Origin: Planctomycetota bacterium
Lineage (GTDB): Bacteria; Planctomycetota; SZUA-567; H5-PLA8
Length of the DNA stretch: 64,000 nucleotides
Reading direction: 5' to 3'
NCBI GenBank assembly: GCA_027493525.1
Contig: JAOSKN010000003.1
Location: forward strand, 496,001 to 560,000
A program made the translations under genes and the position numbers. Within the stretch, counting starts at the first letter, position 1. The number at the start of each line of letters is the position of its first letter. Below the pieces are notes generated by a model. That model was not told the origin of the DNA, searched no databases, and saw only the letters and a list, made by a program, of their open reading frames with translations. Below, piece by piece: positions 9,941-17,887 of the stretch.

Positions 9941-10621
9941 CTATTCGCGGCCGCTGAAGCCAGTATCGTGCCAAGGCACCCCGCCTGTTTCGCTATACCA
10001 TACGGCTCCACCCATTCCTCTAGTCCAGTAGCAATAACAAAGTGGGTCAATGGAAACTATAGTTATGACGGCCTTCTGTAGCTCGCCGCCTGCAGCCATC
10101 AGTTTACATTTTGTCAAACACGCAATACGTTCACATGCACCTTCGGCCGCGATCCCGGCATCAGCGTACAGGGCAACAACTACAGCGATAAGGACCACTC
10201 GGGTGTATTTTGGATCTTGTGCAATGTCTGCCGCGAGTTCGCGAAGCTTATGCCATGGCAATCTGTCTTTGGGGCGCATTCCACGTTCCGCCTTGTATTC
10301 TTCAATGGCGGCCTTCAATGCCTCTTTACCTATGTTGTTTAATCTCTCCCAATCAGCCGCTGCTTTTACTTGTCCGAGTTCCTCGCCGGGATCACCCATG
10401 GGATCAGTCATCGTTGTTGCCCTGCCGAATTGATATTGGTATAGGTTTAAATCTTCAAATATACTCACCCACCTACTCACAAACCGCCCCAACCCCGTAT
10501 CGAAGTACCGGTTCTTGTAGTACATCAACCCCGTCTCGGGATCGAGCCTTTGCCCCGTGTAGAAGAAGGGGTTGTTTGCAGTCCCCGCCGAAAAAACGGG
10601 GGTACGTTTTCCCTGGGGCAT
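9941..10621 (-). CDS. Rhs repeat-associated core C-terminal fragment (orphan Rhs-CT)
   Basis: The conserved end of an Rhs protein is visible: FFYTGQRLDPETGLMYYKNR, then DTGLGRFVSRW and a DPMG boundary. After DPMG, about 150 residues are unlike the core. They include a hydrophobic helix (VVLIAVVVALYADAGIAA), a cysteine-rich stretch (CERIACLTKCK) and a terminal GGAVWYSETGGVPW. This is the position of a variable toxin domain, which I cannot name. The thousands of bases coding for upstream Rhs/YD repeats are absent, so this is a truncated remnant or orphan cassette. An ATG at 10621 could start it. The track extension to 11101 is a shadow. Confidence 0.65.
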   Translation of the reverse strand: MPQGKRTPVFSAGTANNPFFYTGQRLDPETGLMYYKNRYFDTGLGRFVSRWVSIFEDLNLYQYQFGRATTMTDPMGDPGEELGQVKAAADWERLNNIGKEALKAAIEEYKAERGMRPKDRLPWHKLRELAADIAQDPKYTRVVLIAVVVALYADAGIAAEGACERIACLTKCKLMAAGGELQKAVITIVSIDPLCYCYWTRGMGGAVWYSETGGVPWHDTGFSGRE

Positions 10622-10915
10622 GTTCTGGGGCCGGGAACGGGGGCCAGAACACGCCCTGCGCCTGCTCAAGGGCCTGCTCCGGCGTGGAAAAACAAGGGGA
10701 ACGCGGCTGGACGGGCCGTTCAAGAGCCGGGAAAGCGGCCTGGAGCGGGGCTGGAGGGCCGGGAGCGCCATGACGGCAACCCAGGATACCCGGCGGGCGC
10801 GGCTTGTCAGCAGGAAAGGAGCAGGGCGTTTCACCTGCGCGGCTCCCGTAGGATTCGAGTTGCCAGGCCCAGCCGACTCGGGGATACTTATAAGGCAGGT
10901 CAGGAAAGAGAGGTC
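10622..10915. other. Intergenic scar between Rhs fragment and small gene pair
   Basis: About 290 GC-rich bases with no convincing gene. They join the truncated Rhs core to the 59-aa gene and are likely recombination debris. Confidence 0.45.
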
Positions 10916-11095
10916 ATGTCCACGAAGGCGCTCGCCAGGAAGTCCGCGAAGCCGGTCGTCCTGAAGAACTGGGACGAGGTGGCGGCTTATTTGGCCAAGA
11001 AGCTCAAGCCCGTCGGCCAAGGCCCCAAGGGCCAGCCCATCTACGACGACGACGAGGTCAAGGCCCTGAACATCCAGATGGCCAAGCCTTCCTGA
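10916..11095 (+). CDS. Small hypothetical protein, possible antitoxin (59 aa)
   Basis: ATG 10916 follows a strong purine-rich site (GAAAGAGAGG). The 59 residues have a basic N-terminus (STKALARKSAKP), an amphipathic middle (NWDEVAAYLAKKLKP) and an acidic loop (PIYDDDEVKALNIQ). The size, the 4-nt spacing to the next gene and the position in mobile debris fit an antitoxin-like partner, but no known antitoxin fold is recognised. The track ORF from 10550 is an artefactual extension. Confidence 0.5.
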   Translation: MSTKALARKSAKPVVLKNWDEVAAYLAKKLKPVGQGPKGQPIYDDDEVKALNIQMAKPS

Positions 11096-11099
11096 TTCC

Positions 11100-11435
11100 A
11101 TGCCCGTCGTCCCTGGCGAAATCTACCTGCTCGACGATGCCGACGCCCGACTGCGGGATTCCGAGTCGGTGCGTTACGTCCTCGTCCTCCGCATCGAAGG
11201 CGGGCAGGCCGACATCGCCTACTTCTCCAGCCGATTCGACCTGTTCAGGGATGGCAAGGACATCGCCATCTACAGGACATGGAGCGAGTTCCCCGCCAGC
11301 GGGCTGACCATGGACTGCTACCTCATCACCGATCCGTTGGGGCGCACGAAGGTCTCGAAGTTGACCCATCGGAAGGGCAGAATCGGAGGCGCCTTCAAGC
11401 AGTCCGTCGAGGACTGGTGGGGCCAGGCGCTGTAG
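11100..11435 (+). CDS. Hypothetical protein, possible MazF/PemK-like toxin (111 aa)
   Basis: This 111-residue protein begins MPVVPGEIYLLDD, then SVRYVLVLRIEGGQADIAYF, and ends with a basic/aromatic helix (FKQSVEDWWGQAL). The opening (PGEIY, then a V-L-V-L strand) resembles the start of MazF/PemK beta-barrel endoribonucleases, but the remaining diagnostic residues are not clear, so this is a weak inference. It starts 4 nt after the 59-aa gene, so the two form one transcript. It ends 3 bp from the convergent integrase fragment. Confidence 0.5.
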   Translation: MPVVPGEIYLLDDADARLRDSESVRYVLVLRIEGGQADIAYFSSRFDLFRDGKDIAIYRTWSEFPASGLTMDCYLITDPLGRTKVSKLTHRKGRIGGAFKQSVEDWWGQAL

Positions 11436-11438
11436 TCC

Positions 11439-11672
11439 CTACGCCTCCACGGCCACGTCCGGCATCGCCTCGTCATACGCCTTGCGCAAGTCGGCGGGGA
11501 CGAGCCTCGAGTAAATCTTGGTGGTGTCGAGCGACCCGTGGCCGAGGAACTCCTGGATGTGCCGGATGTCCGCGCCGCCGCGCGGCAGGTGGACGGCGCA
11601 GGAATGGCGCAGCAGGTGCGCATGGACGCGCTGGGCGTTCGGCCCGCGCATCGCGTTGACGCGCTTCATCAT
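11439..11672 (-). pseudogene. Tyrosine recombinase/integrase, C-terminal fragment
   Basis: These 77 residues carry the end of a tyrosine recombinase catalytic domain: the HLLRHSCAVHL box, EFLGHGSLDTT, and the nucleophile tyrosine in KIYSRL. Full enzymes have about 300 residues, including an N-terminal SAM-like domain and an earlier catalytic Arg. None of that is upstream, so it is truncated and inactive. It supports past mobility of this region. Confidence 0.75.
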
Positions 11673-11935
11673 GCCTGGCGCCGCTGGCTGCGGCTGTAGG
11701 CAGCCCGTGCTTCGCCGTCCGGATCGTGTGGCCCACTCAAGTTACTTCACTCGGGTCTACGTGCGAGTTGAATCCGGGGTGCGCGCCTCGCACTGGCTGC
11801 GGAGTACCGCATCCAGTGGCGCCAGATCACAAACCAACCTCAGTCAGTGCCACCAGCCTGTACAGAAAACAGAGGGGACACTACAGTCCACGCACACCGG
11901 TGCCAGCGACTCTTGGTGGTCCGCTCTAGCTACGA
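11673..11935. other. Gene-free scar between integrase fragment and AT-rich gene
   Basis: No ORF or repeat here can be supported. Base composition falls towards AT-rich at the right-hand end. Confidence 0.4.
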
Positions 11936-12991
11936 TCATGGAGCCTTCACCACATACACCTTATCAAGCTTAACAATAAGAATATCGCCACTAAAATCAT
12001 ATGCAATTTGCCCGGCTTTCAACGTAGTCAATCGAGACTCTAGCCGCTTTTGAGATAATATCTCATTATCCTTTGTGATTAAGGAGCAGCGTGCAATCAT
12101 AAGAATTCTTCCGTCGGCCTCAATTCGAATTAAGTCACCGCAATCGCCCAAAAGCCATATTCTATTTAGTCGATCTATACATCCATGCGCGACATGAAAC
12201 TTTTCCATGCACCTTTGAGAATCCTCGCTCCGCACATTATATATAATCCTAACCGGCCAACCCTCTTGATTCACTAAACCGACATAACCTGAACCAGGAT
12301 CTGCAAATAAGCACCGACTCCCCAATGGAATCATGAAAACCTTGCGATAATCAGACGAAGTAAATTGCAATACTTCATCACTCTTTTCGCCCACTTTCTC
12401 ACCACGCATAGTGTAGTTGTATCGGTTTGCCTCCGCGCCGCTTGACTTACACTCAGCAACTACCAAGACCCCTGATGAGTCGCAATAGTTCATTCCAACA
12501 ATAGTTCCATTTTGCATTCGTATTGAATTAAATATCACATCATCCGTTTTACGAATCAAGTTAATCTTCCTTAACGCATAGCTTCCAGGGATATCCTCTT
12601 TACAAATAACTATTTCTGATGTCTGGAAGCCCATGGATTGCCTATGAATAGTTCCACGGAGTTGTCTGTTAAAATTACCCCACTCGATCACCGTGAAGTT
12701 TTTTGTTCCGTGCTCACCTAAGTATAACTCATTATAGGCGCTTCCACACGCGACTCCTTTTTGAAAGACTTCAATATCCCCAACTGCTTCGCGCGTAAGT
12801 TCACCCTTAATAACACAAACCGTTCTCTCGGACGGGAAAAACTCCGATTCCCCGAGGCAAAAACGTGCATACTCAAAATAGATGACGTCCTTCTCCACAT
12901 GCCGTAGTGCGCCGACATCGTATGGCAACTCAAAAGTTTCCATGATTTTAATTTGCTCAACTCGTACGCGAGTTTCCTCTTGATTTTCCAT
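11936..12991 (-). CDS. AT-rich protein of unknown function, propeller-like repeats
   Basis: This gene is far AT-richer than the genome around it. From ATG 12991 (GAGGTG six bases upstream) it encodes 351 residues. The sequence is rich in short beta segments with turns (RCLFADPGSGYVGLVNQEG; GDLIRIEADGRILMIARC), suggesting a beta-propeller, but no family is recognised. In the same frame directly upstream lies a hydrophobic run (IPALCWFLACFAVEVLS) resembling a signal peptide but lacking a normal start codon. The 5' end may therefore be damaged and the original protein may have been exported. It is flanked by integrase and IS110 remnants. Confidence 0.55.
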   Translation of the reverse strand: MENQEETRVRVEQIKIMETFELPYDVGALRHVEKDVIYFEYARFCLGESEFFPSERTVCVIKGELTREAVGDIEVFQKGVACGSAYNELYLGEHGTKNFTVIEWGNFNRQLRGTIHRQSMGFQTSEIVICKEDIPGSYALRKINLIRKTDDVIFNSIRMQNGTIVGMNYCDSSGVLVVAECKSSGAEANRYNYTMRGEKVGEKSDEVLQFTSSDYRKVFMIPLGSRCLFADPGSGYVGLVNQEGWPVRIIYNVRSEDSQRCMEKFHVAHGCIDRLNRIWLLGDCGDLIRIEADGRILMIARCSLITKDNEILSQKRLESRLTTLKAGQIAYDFSGDILIVKLDKVYVVKAP

Positions 12992-13117
12992 GCTCAGCAC
13001 CTCTACTGCAAAGCATGCCAGGAACCAACATAAGGCTGGGATGCCATGAAAAGGCGGCTCCGCGGCGGATACACTCCGCCATTGGAAGTCTAACCCCCAT
13101 TTAAGGGAGGAGTCGCC

Positions 13118-13230
13118 ATGCGTCATTGTTACTTGGGTCTCGATTTGGGCAACACGAATTCCGTCTTCTACCCGATGTCCCACGACGGCCAGAAGCTCGA
13201 TTGCGGCTCGCTGCCGAAGTTATCCGAATT
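13118..13230 (+). pseudogene. IS110-family transposase, N-terminal remnant
   Basis: ATG 13118 begins MRHCYLGLDLGNTNSVF followed by GQKLDCGSLPK. This resembles the start of IS110-type DEDD transposases (YxGxDxHxxxxVF...). Homology stops after about 35 residues, so only a 5' scar is left. The long track ORFs over this spot are coincidental. Confidence 0.45.
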
Positions 13231-13256
13231 CGGCGCGTGGCACGGATGGCCCCAAA

Positions 13257-13306
13257 GTGTGCCACTGGCGGCTTGTCCGCCGGCGGCTTGCCCGCCAGTG
13301 GCACAC
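13257..13306. repeat. REP-like palindrome (15-bp perfect arms)
   Basis: GTGTGCCACTGGCGG (13257-13271) is the exact inverse complement of CCGCCAGTGGCACAC (13292-13306). The 20-bp loop itself contains CCGCCGGCGG. It lies between an IS110 remnant and the deacetylase gene and resembles dispersed REP-type hairpins. Confidence 0.75.
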
Positions 13307-13455
13307 ACAAGTATCTACCTTCATCGCTCGCCACCCGGCTGCACGTCGCCTTCGCCCCCGTGAAAGTACCGGAAAACGTGGCGCGCGGGGCTTTTCCTCC
13401 GCCGGTTCCCGCCGTTGCCGTGTATTCCATCGGGAAGCGTACGACCCGGAAGCCC

Positions 13456-14454
13456 ATGGCCCACTACATGCCACACCGCACCTTGAATTCGAGAGGAGGG
13501 TGGATCGTCCTCCTCGCCCTCGCCGCCTGCGCCGCCGCAGGCGAACCCGAGCCCGCCGCGACGCAGCCGTACATCGCCCGCTTTGCCGGCGACAAGCCCG
13601 CCGCGATCTCCTTCACCATCGACGACGGCTTCAAACTCGCCACGGACGAACTCGCGAAGGCGCTCGAACCGACCGGGTTCAAGGTCACCTGGTTCATCAA
13701 TCCCGGCCACACGACCGAAGACATGCGCGGCTTCAAAGGCCGGGCCATGTGGCCGCAGTGGCGCGCGCTGCACAAGGCCGGGCACGAGATCGGCAACCAC
13801 GGGCTCTTGCACCGCAGCCTCACCGGACTCGACGAGGCCGAGGCCCGGCGCGAGATCGACGAGGCCCACGCGCTGATCGAGAAGCAGCTCGGCGTCGCGC
13901 CCTTCTCCTATTGCTTCGCCAACGGTCAGCGCAACGAGGCCGTGGACAAACTCGTCGCCGTCAAGCACCGCGCCCACACCCGCGGGCGGCTCTTTTACGG
14001 CGGCGACAAGTGGACCCTCGACAAGGCCAACCGCTGGGTCGACGGCGCCATCGCCAATAAGGAATGGATCGTCCCGATGCTGCACAGCTATTCCAAGGGC
14101 TACGCCCAGTTCGGCACGCCCGGCGAGTTCGACCTCCATCTGCAGTACGTCAAGGACCACGAAGCGCAGCTCTGGGTCGCGCCCTTCGGAACCGTCTCGA
14201 AGTACGTCCAGTTGCGCGACGCCTCCAAGCTTGAAAGCAAGCCGCTGGACGGCGGGGTGGAACTCAGGCTGACCGCCGAGAAGGACACCGCCGTCTTCGA
14301 TCAGCTCCTGACCGTCGTGGTCCCGGCGCCCGGCGCGGCCCGCGTGGAGGCCCGCCGCGCCGGCCAGGAACTCCCCGCGCGCGTGGACGCCGGCCGCGTC
14401 CTCGTCGAACTTCGCCCCGGCCCCGAGCCCTGCACGGTCACCTGGTCGAACTAG
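13456..14454 (+). CDS. Polysaccharide deacetylase (NodB/CE4), exported
   Basis: From ATG 13456 (alternative 13468) this gives 332 residues. A short basic N-terminus leads into a signal sequence with a possible lipobox (VLLALAACAAAG). The CE4 domain has motif 1 SFTIDDGF (catalytic Asp) and motif 2 HEIGNHGLLHRS (zinc-binding His pair), followed by SYCFANGQ in the motif 3 region. The C-terminal 80 residues form a beta-rich extra domain. It should remove N- or O-acetyl groups from a cell-surface or environmental glycan. The track N-terminus from 13126 is in transposon debris and is rejected. Confidence 0.82.
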   Translation: MAHYMPHRTLNSRGGWIVLLALAACAAAGEPEPAATQPYIARFAGDKPAAISFTIDDGFKLATDELAKALEPTGFKVTWFINPGHTTEDMRGFKGRAMWPQWRALHKAGHEIGNHGLLHRSLTGLDEAEARREIDEAHALIEKQLGVAPFSYCFANGQRNEAVDKLVAVKHRAHTRGRLFYGGDKWTLDKANRWVDGAIANKEWIVPMLHSYSKGYAQFGTPGEFDLHLQYVKDHEAQLWVAPFGTVSKYVQLRDASKLESKPLDGGVELRLTAEKDTAVFDQLLTVVVPAPGAARVEARRAGQELPARVDAGRVLVELRPGPEPCTVTWSN

Positions 14455-14524
14455 CCCCCGTCCGTCCGGGCCAGCGTGGTCGAGCCTCGTCGTTTAGACC
14501 ACCCATTATATATTAGGGTAATAT

Positions 14525-14542
14525 TTGCTCCACGTGGAGCAA
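14525..14542. promoter_or_regulatory. parS-like palindrome 1
   Basis: TTGCTCCACGTGGAGCAA is a perfect 18-bp palindrome. Its 16-bp core TGCTCCACGTGGAGCA differs from the common parS form TGTTCCACGTGGAACA at only one position per half-site. It sits in the AT-richer gap between convergent genes. Confidence 0.5.
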
Positions 14543-14650
14543 TTATTCGGTATGTTAATTCAAGTTCCGTGTTCCGAGGGCGAACCCGGTCTGCTACGAT
14601 TTCGACGCATAATGTGCAACATTTTTAGACCGATCCCGATCTTAGGGTTT

Positions 14651-14674
14651 CAATTGCTCCACGTGGAGCAATTG
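14651..14674. promoter_or_regulatory. parS-like palindrome 2
   Basis: CAATTGCTCCACGTGGAGCAATTG is a perfect 24-bp palindrome with the same core as the copy 126 bp upstream. Each palindrome is followed 77-89 bp later by a direct repeat GTGCAACATTTT (14614 and 14728), so a larger duplicated unit seems to be present. Confidence 0.5.
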
Positions 14675-14763
14675 GACATTACGCAGTTGCGAGGTTCCAG
14701 GTGCTAGGAGGGAAGAGTGTGCACAGCGTGCAACATTTTGCAGGGCTCTGAGTGACCTGTTGC

Positions 14764-14827
14764 CAGAACCCAACCCCCAACCCCCAGAACCCAGAACCCA
14801 GAACCCAGAACCCAGAACCCAGAACCC
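14764..14827. repeat. Heptanucleotide tandem repeat (CAGAACC, about 9 copies)
   Basis: Units are CAGAACC, two CAACCCC variants, then further uninterrupted CAGAACC copies. The array lies between the convergent deacetylase and AraC genes, close to the AraC stop. The period of seven is the same as in the other arrays of this window, but the unit differs. Confidence 0.9.
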
Positions 14828-14877
14828 GATCCACGCACCACGGTGCATCTTTTTTTCGACTCCCTGCTACGCTCCTT

Positions 14878-15735
14878 TCAGTCCGCACCGACCTTACGGT
14901 GTGCGGACTCGTGGTAGGCCTTCGGGGAGACCCCCACGAGCTTCTTGAAGACGCGGCTGAAATGATACGGGTCGCGGAAGCCCACTCGGGCGGCCACCTC
15001 GGAGACGGCCAGGTCCCCGGTCGCCAGCAGCCCCTTGGCCCGCTCGACGCGGAAGCGCTGGAGGTAGGCCATGGGCGCCTGCCCCGTCGCCTTGCGAAAG
15101 GTGTTCGAGAAGTAGGTTGGGTGCAGGTGAACGACCCCGGCCAGGTCTTCCAGGGTGAGCGGCTCGGCGAAGCGCTCGGCTACGAATTGGAGCACCCGCC
15201 CAACCCGGTCCCCATCGCCGCGCAGGACGACCTCGCCGGCCGGCGCGCCGGCGTCGAGTTCCGCGGCCCGCCGCAGCAGCCGGGCGAGGATCAGGTTCAA
15301 CATGCCGTTCAGGGCCAGCGCGCGGTAGGGCGTGGCGCCGGAGCGCGCGGCGTACTCGGCCGCGAGCTGCGCCAGCAGCGCCTGGGTTTCGGGATCGCCG
15401 GAAAGGTCGAACGGGGCGGGGCAGGGCAGCACGTCGAAGAGGTCCACCAGCCCCAGCACCCGCGCGTCGAAGTGAACGTAGGTGAGGTCGAGCGGCGTCT
15501 CGTCCCGCCAGACCTTGCGCTGGAGCGTGCGGGCGGCGATGAGGCAGGCCTGCCCGGCGCGGAAGCGCAGTTCGCCGGATTCGAGCAGGTGTCCGCCGGA
15601 GCCGGCATGGACGAAGTAGATCTTGTTGAAGGGAAGGACGAGTTCCGGCACGTGCCAGTCCGCTCCCGGCTGGACGCGCTGCGCGACGAGGACGCGAACC
15701 TGGAGCGAGCCCAGCAGGGCGTCGAGCGCGGGCAT
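14878..15735 (-). CDS. AraC-family transcriptional regulator
   Basis: This 285-residue protein has an N-terminal cupin-like sensor half (residues about 20-130, including FVHAGSGGHLLESGELRF). The C-terminal double helix-turn-helix of AraC/XylS follows: LEDLAGVVHLHPTYFSNTF, then VSEVAARVGFRDPYHFSRVF and GVSPKAYHE. It lies 79 bp downstream of the PhyH gene on the same strand and may be cotranscribed with it. The ligand is unknown; AraC proteins beside PhyH and sugar genes often sense carbohydrates. Confidence 0.85.
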   Translation of the reverse strand: MPALDALLGSLQVRVLVAQRVQPGADWHVPELVLPFNKIYFVHAGSGGHLLESGELRFRAGQACLIAARTLQRKVWRDETPLDLTYVHFDARVLGLVDLFDVLPCPAPFDLSGDPETQALLAQLAAEYAARSGATPYRALALNGMLNLILARLLRRAAELDAGAPAGEVVLRGDGDRVGRVLQFVAERFAEPLTLEDLAGVVHLHPTYFSNTFRKATGQAPMAYLQRFRVERAKGLLATGDLAVSEVAARVGFRDPYHFSRVFKKLVGVSPKAYHESAHRKVGAD

Positions 15736-15814
15736 GCCGGGAGTATAGCGGAAAGGCGATCCGAAACAGAAGAGCCGGGCCAGGCGCTTGAACCCGGCGT
15801 GGGCTTCCCGCCGC

Positions 15815-16786
15815 CTACTCCTCGGTCACGTTGCCGGACCAGCGGCGCGTCACGGGGCGACCCAGGTGCTTGGCGCGAAGGTCGTGGAAGACGGCCGGAT
15901 CGGTGACGACCTCGGTGGGGCGCAGGCGGCTGCGCACGAGGAAGTCGGCCTCCGGTGGATAGCAGGCGATCGGGATGCCCTGGGCCTCGTCGGGGACGAT
16001 CTCGCCGGGGAGGCGCGAGATCCTGGCGTTGGTCGGGAGCGCGGCGCTCTGGTAGCGCAGGTCCATGCTCCAGCGGACGTGGTCGGAGCGGTTCTCGAAG
16101 CTGGCGTGAGGCGTGAGGTTGTGCAGGAGCAGCACGCCGCCCTTGGGCACCTCCGCGCAGACCTGTTCGCCCTGCGGCAGGTCGCCGGCGGTGATGATCA
16201 GATAGGGCTTGTCCTTGCGGCCATGATGCCGCGCGACCGTGCCGCGCTTGTGCGCGCCCTTGATCACCCACATGCAGCCGTTCTCTTCCGTGGCGTCGAC
16301 CAGCGGCAGCCAGACGGTGAGCACGGTGGCCTTGTCGCAGAAAGGCTCCATGTACCCGCTGTCCTGGTGCCAAGGCACTTCGCCATAGGCGTAGTTGGGC
16401 AGCTTGGGGCGGAGGCGGTAGACGCTGCTGGCAATAAGCTCCGGCCCGCAGAACTGTTCGGCCACGTCGAGCAGGTTGGGGTTGGCGATCAGGTGGAAGA
16501 AGGCCGGCCCGCAGAGCGAACCGTTCCAGATCGCCTTGGCGACCGCGTCGGTCTCGCGGCTGATCATCCCCAGGCGGTGCTTGAAGCCGTATTCGTCGTA
16601 GAGGCGGCTGAGCTTCCCTTCGGCGAAAAGCTTCCGCGCGCGCGAATCGACCTCGGCCTCGATCTCTTCAATGACCGGCTGGAGGTCGGCGTCGCTGAAG
16701 ACGTCCCGGACGACCAGGTAGCCGTCCCGGTCGAACCGTTCCATCTGGGTCGCGCTGAGTTGCAGGGACGGGGCGGGGCAGTTCAT
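15815..16786 (-). CDS. Phytanoyl-CoA dioxygenase (PhyH) family protein
   Basis: ATG 16786 follows a good AGGAGG site, giving 323 residues. The protein has the Fe(II)/2-oxoglutarate double-stranded beta-helix with the first metal pair in VPWHQDSGYME (HxD) and the distal histidine in LLHNLTPHASFENRSD, followed by a 2-oxoglutarate-binding Arg candidate (HVRWSMDLRY). Bacterial PhyH relatives hydroxylate diverse small substrates, so the phytanoyl name is only the family label. It is transcribed divergently from the AraC gene at 16933 and upstream of the AraC gene at 15735, which suggests it is their target. Confidence 0.85.
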   Translation of the reverse strand: MNCPAPSLQLSATQMERFDRDGYLVVRDVFSDADLQPVIEEIEAEVDSRARKLFAEGKLSRLYDEYGFKHRLGMISRETDAVAKAIWNGSLCGPAFFHLIANPNLLDVAEQFCGPELIASSVYRLRPKLPNYAYGEVPWHQDSGYMEPFCDKATVLTVWLPLVDATEENGCMWVIKGAHKRGTVARHHGRKDKPYLIITAGDLPQGEQVCAEVPKGGVLLLHNLTPHASFENRSDHVRWSMDLRYQSAALPTNARISRLPGEIVPDEAQGIPIACYPPEADFLVRSRLRPTEVVTDPAVFHDLRAKHLGRPVTRRWSGNVTEE

Positions 16787-16932
16787 GGGCGCCTCCTGGT
16801 GGTCGTTTTCCACGTACCACGCCGATCTCGCCAACCTTGCCGCGCGTGTGCGTGGTCGATTTACGAGGATATTCCCCCAATTCCGGGGAGCGCGCAATGG
16901 CCCCGGTTCACCATTGGTGGTATATAATCACC

Positions 16933-17721
16933 ATGGACTGGAAGACGTTCCGCTTCGCCATGCCGTTGGCCGAGCCGCCGCGGATCAAGGCGCTGGCCTT
17001 CGGCCGGCATCCCAGCGGCGAGTACACCTACCGCCTGCCGGGCTACTGGTGCCTGCATCTGTTCCGCGTGGAGGCCGAACTGCGCATCGACGGGCGGACC
17101 TTTCCGATCCGCCCGGGCCACGCGAGCATCACCCCGCCGGGCGCGAAGCTGGATTACGCCTTTCCGACCTTCTCGGACCAGATCTACTCGCACTACGCGC
17201 TGCCCGCGGCGGACGGCCTGCCCACGACCGCGGTTCCGGCGATGCAGGATCTGGGCGGCGAGTTCGCGCAGTTCGAATCCTTGATGGGCGAGGCGGTGGG
17301 TTATTTCCCTTCGCAGCCGCGGCGGGCCGAGGCGCGGCTGTGGGAGATCCTCTGGCGGCTGAGCGATCGGGCCGCCGACGCGGGCGAGCCGGAAGGCGAG
17401 GCGCATCCGGCGCTGCGCGAGGCGCGGCGGCAGATCGAGGTCCGCCTCGGCGACGGCGTCGAGGTGGCCTGGCTGGCACGGCGGGTCGGGCTGAGCCACA
17501 ACCAGTTGACGCGCCTCTTCCGCGCGGGGACGGGGCAGACGGTGGTGGGTTACATCCGGCAGCGCCGGCTCGAGCGCGCGCGGCACCTGCTGACCAACTC
17601 CACGCTGCCCATCAAGGCCGTCGCCGCCGAGGTGGGCCTGCCCGATCTGCATCAGTTCAACAAGTTCATCCGGGAGGCGCTGGGGCAAGGGCCGCGCGCG
17701 GTCCGCGAAGGGCGAAGCTGA
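16933..17721 (+). CDS. AraC-family transcriptional regulator
   Basis: Starting at ATG 16933 (MDWKTFRFAMPLAE) gives 262 residues; the track start at 16837 is inside the divergent promoter region. The N-terminal half is cupin-like (FPIRPGHASITPPGAK). The C-terminal half holds the paired HTH, with VAWLARRVGLSHNQLTRLF and AVAAEVGLPDLHQFNKF. A TATAAT hexamer ends only four bases before the ATG, so the message may be leaderless or the start may lie further in. It faces the PhyH gene across about 150 bp and probably regulates it. Confidence 0.82.
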   Translation: MDWKTFRFAMPLAEPPRIKALAFGRHPSGEYTYRLPGYWCLHLFRVEAELRIDGRTFPIRPGHASITPPGAKLDYAFPTFSDQIYSHYALPAADGLPTTAVPAMQDLGGEFAQFESLMGEAVGYFPSQPRRAEARLWEILWRLSDRAADAGEPEGEAHPALREARRQIEVRLGDGVEVAWLARRVGLSHNQLTRLFRAGTGQTVVGYIRQRRLERARHLLTNSTLPIKAVAAEVGLPDLHQFNKFIREALGQGPRAVREGRS

Positions 17722-17751
17722 GGCCGCGCGTAAACACTACAACGCTCCTTG

Positions 17752-17880
17752 AACCGCAGAGCACGCGGAGAACGCAGAGAAGTTTTATTACGGGTTCAAG
17801 TCATTACGGACAGGAAGCCCCAACGTGTCCTTTAGGTTGCGGCTCTTTACCCTTCCTGCCTTTGCGCTCTCCGCGGTTTC
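17752..17880. repeat. Inverted repeat between convergent genes (AACCGCAGAG type)
   Basis: AACCGCAGAGCACGCGGAG plus ACGCAGAGAAG (17752-17782) is mirrored by an imperfect inverse copy ending in CTCTCCGCGGTTT (17852-17879). The array lies exactly between the stops of two convergent genes. It could act as a two-way terminator and resembles the other arrays in its placement. Confidence 0.6.
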
Positions 17881-17887
17881 GTTTTAG

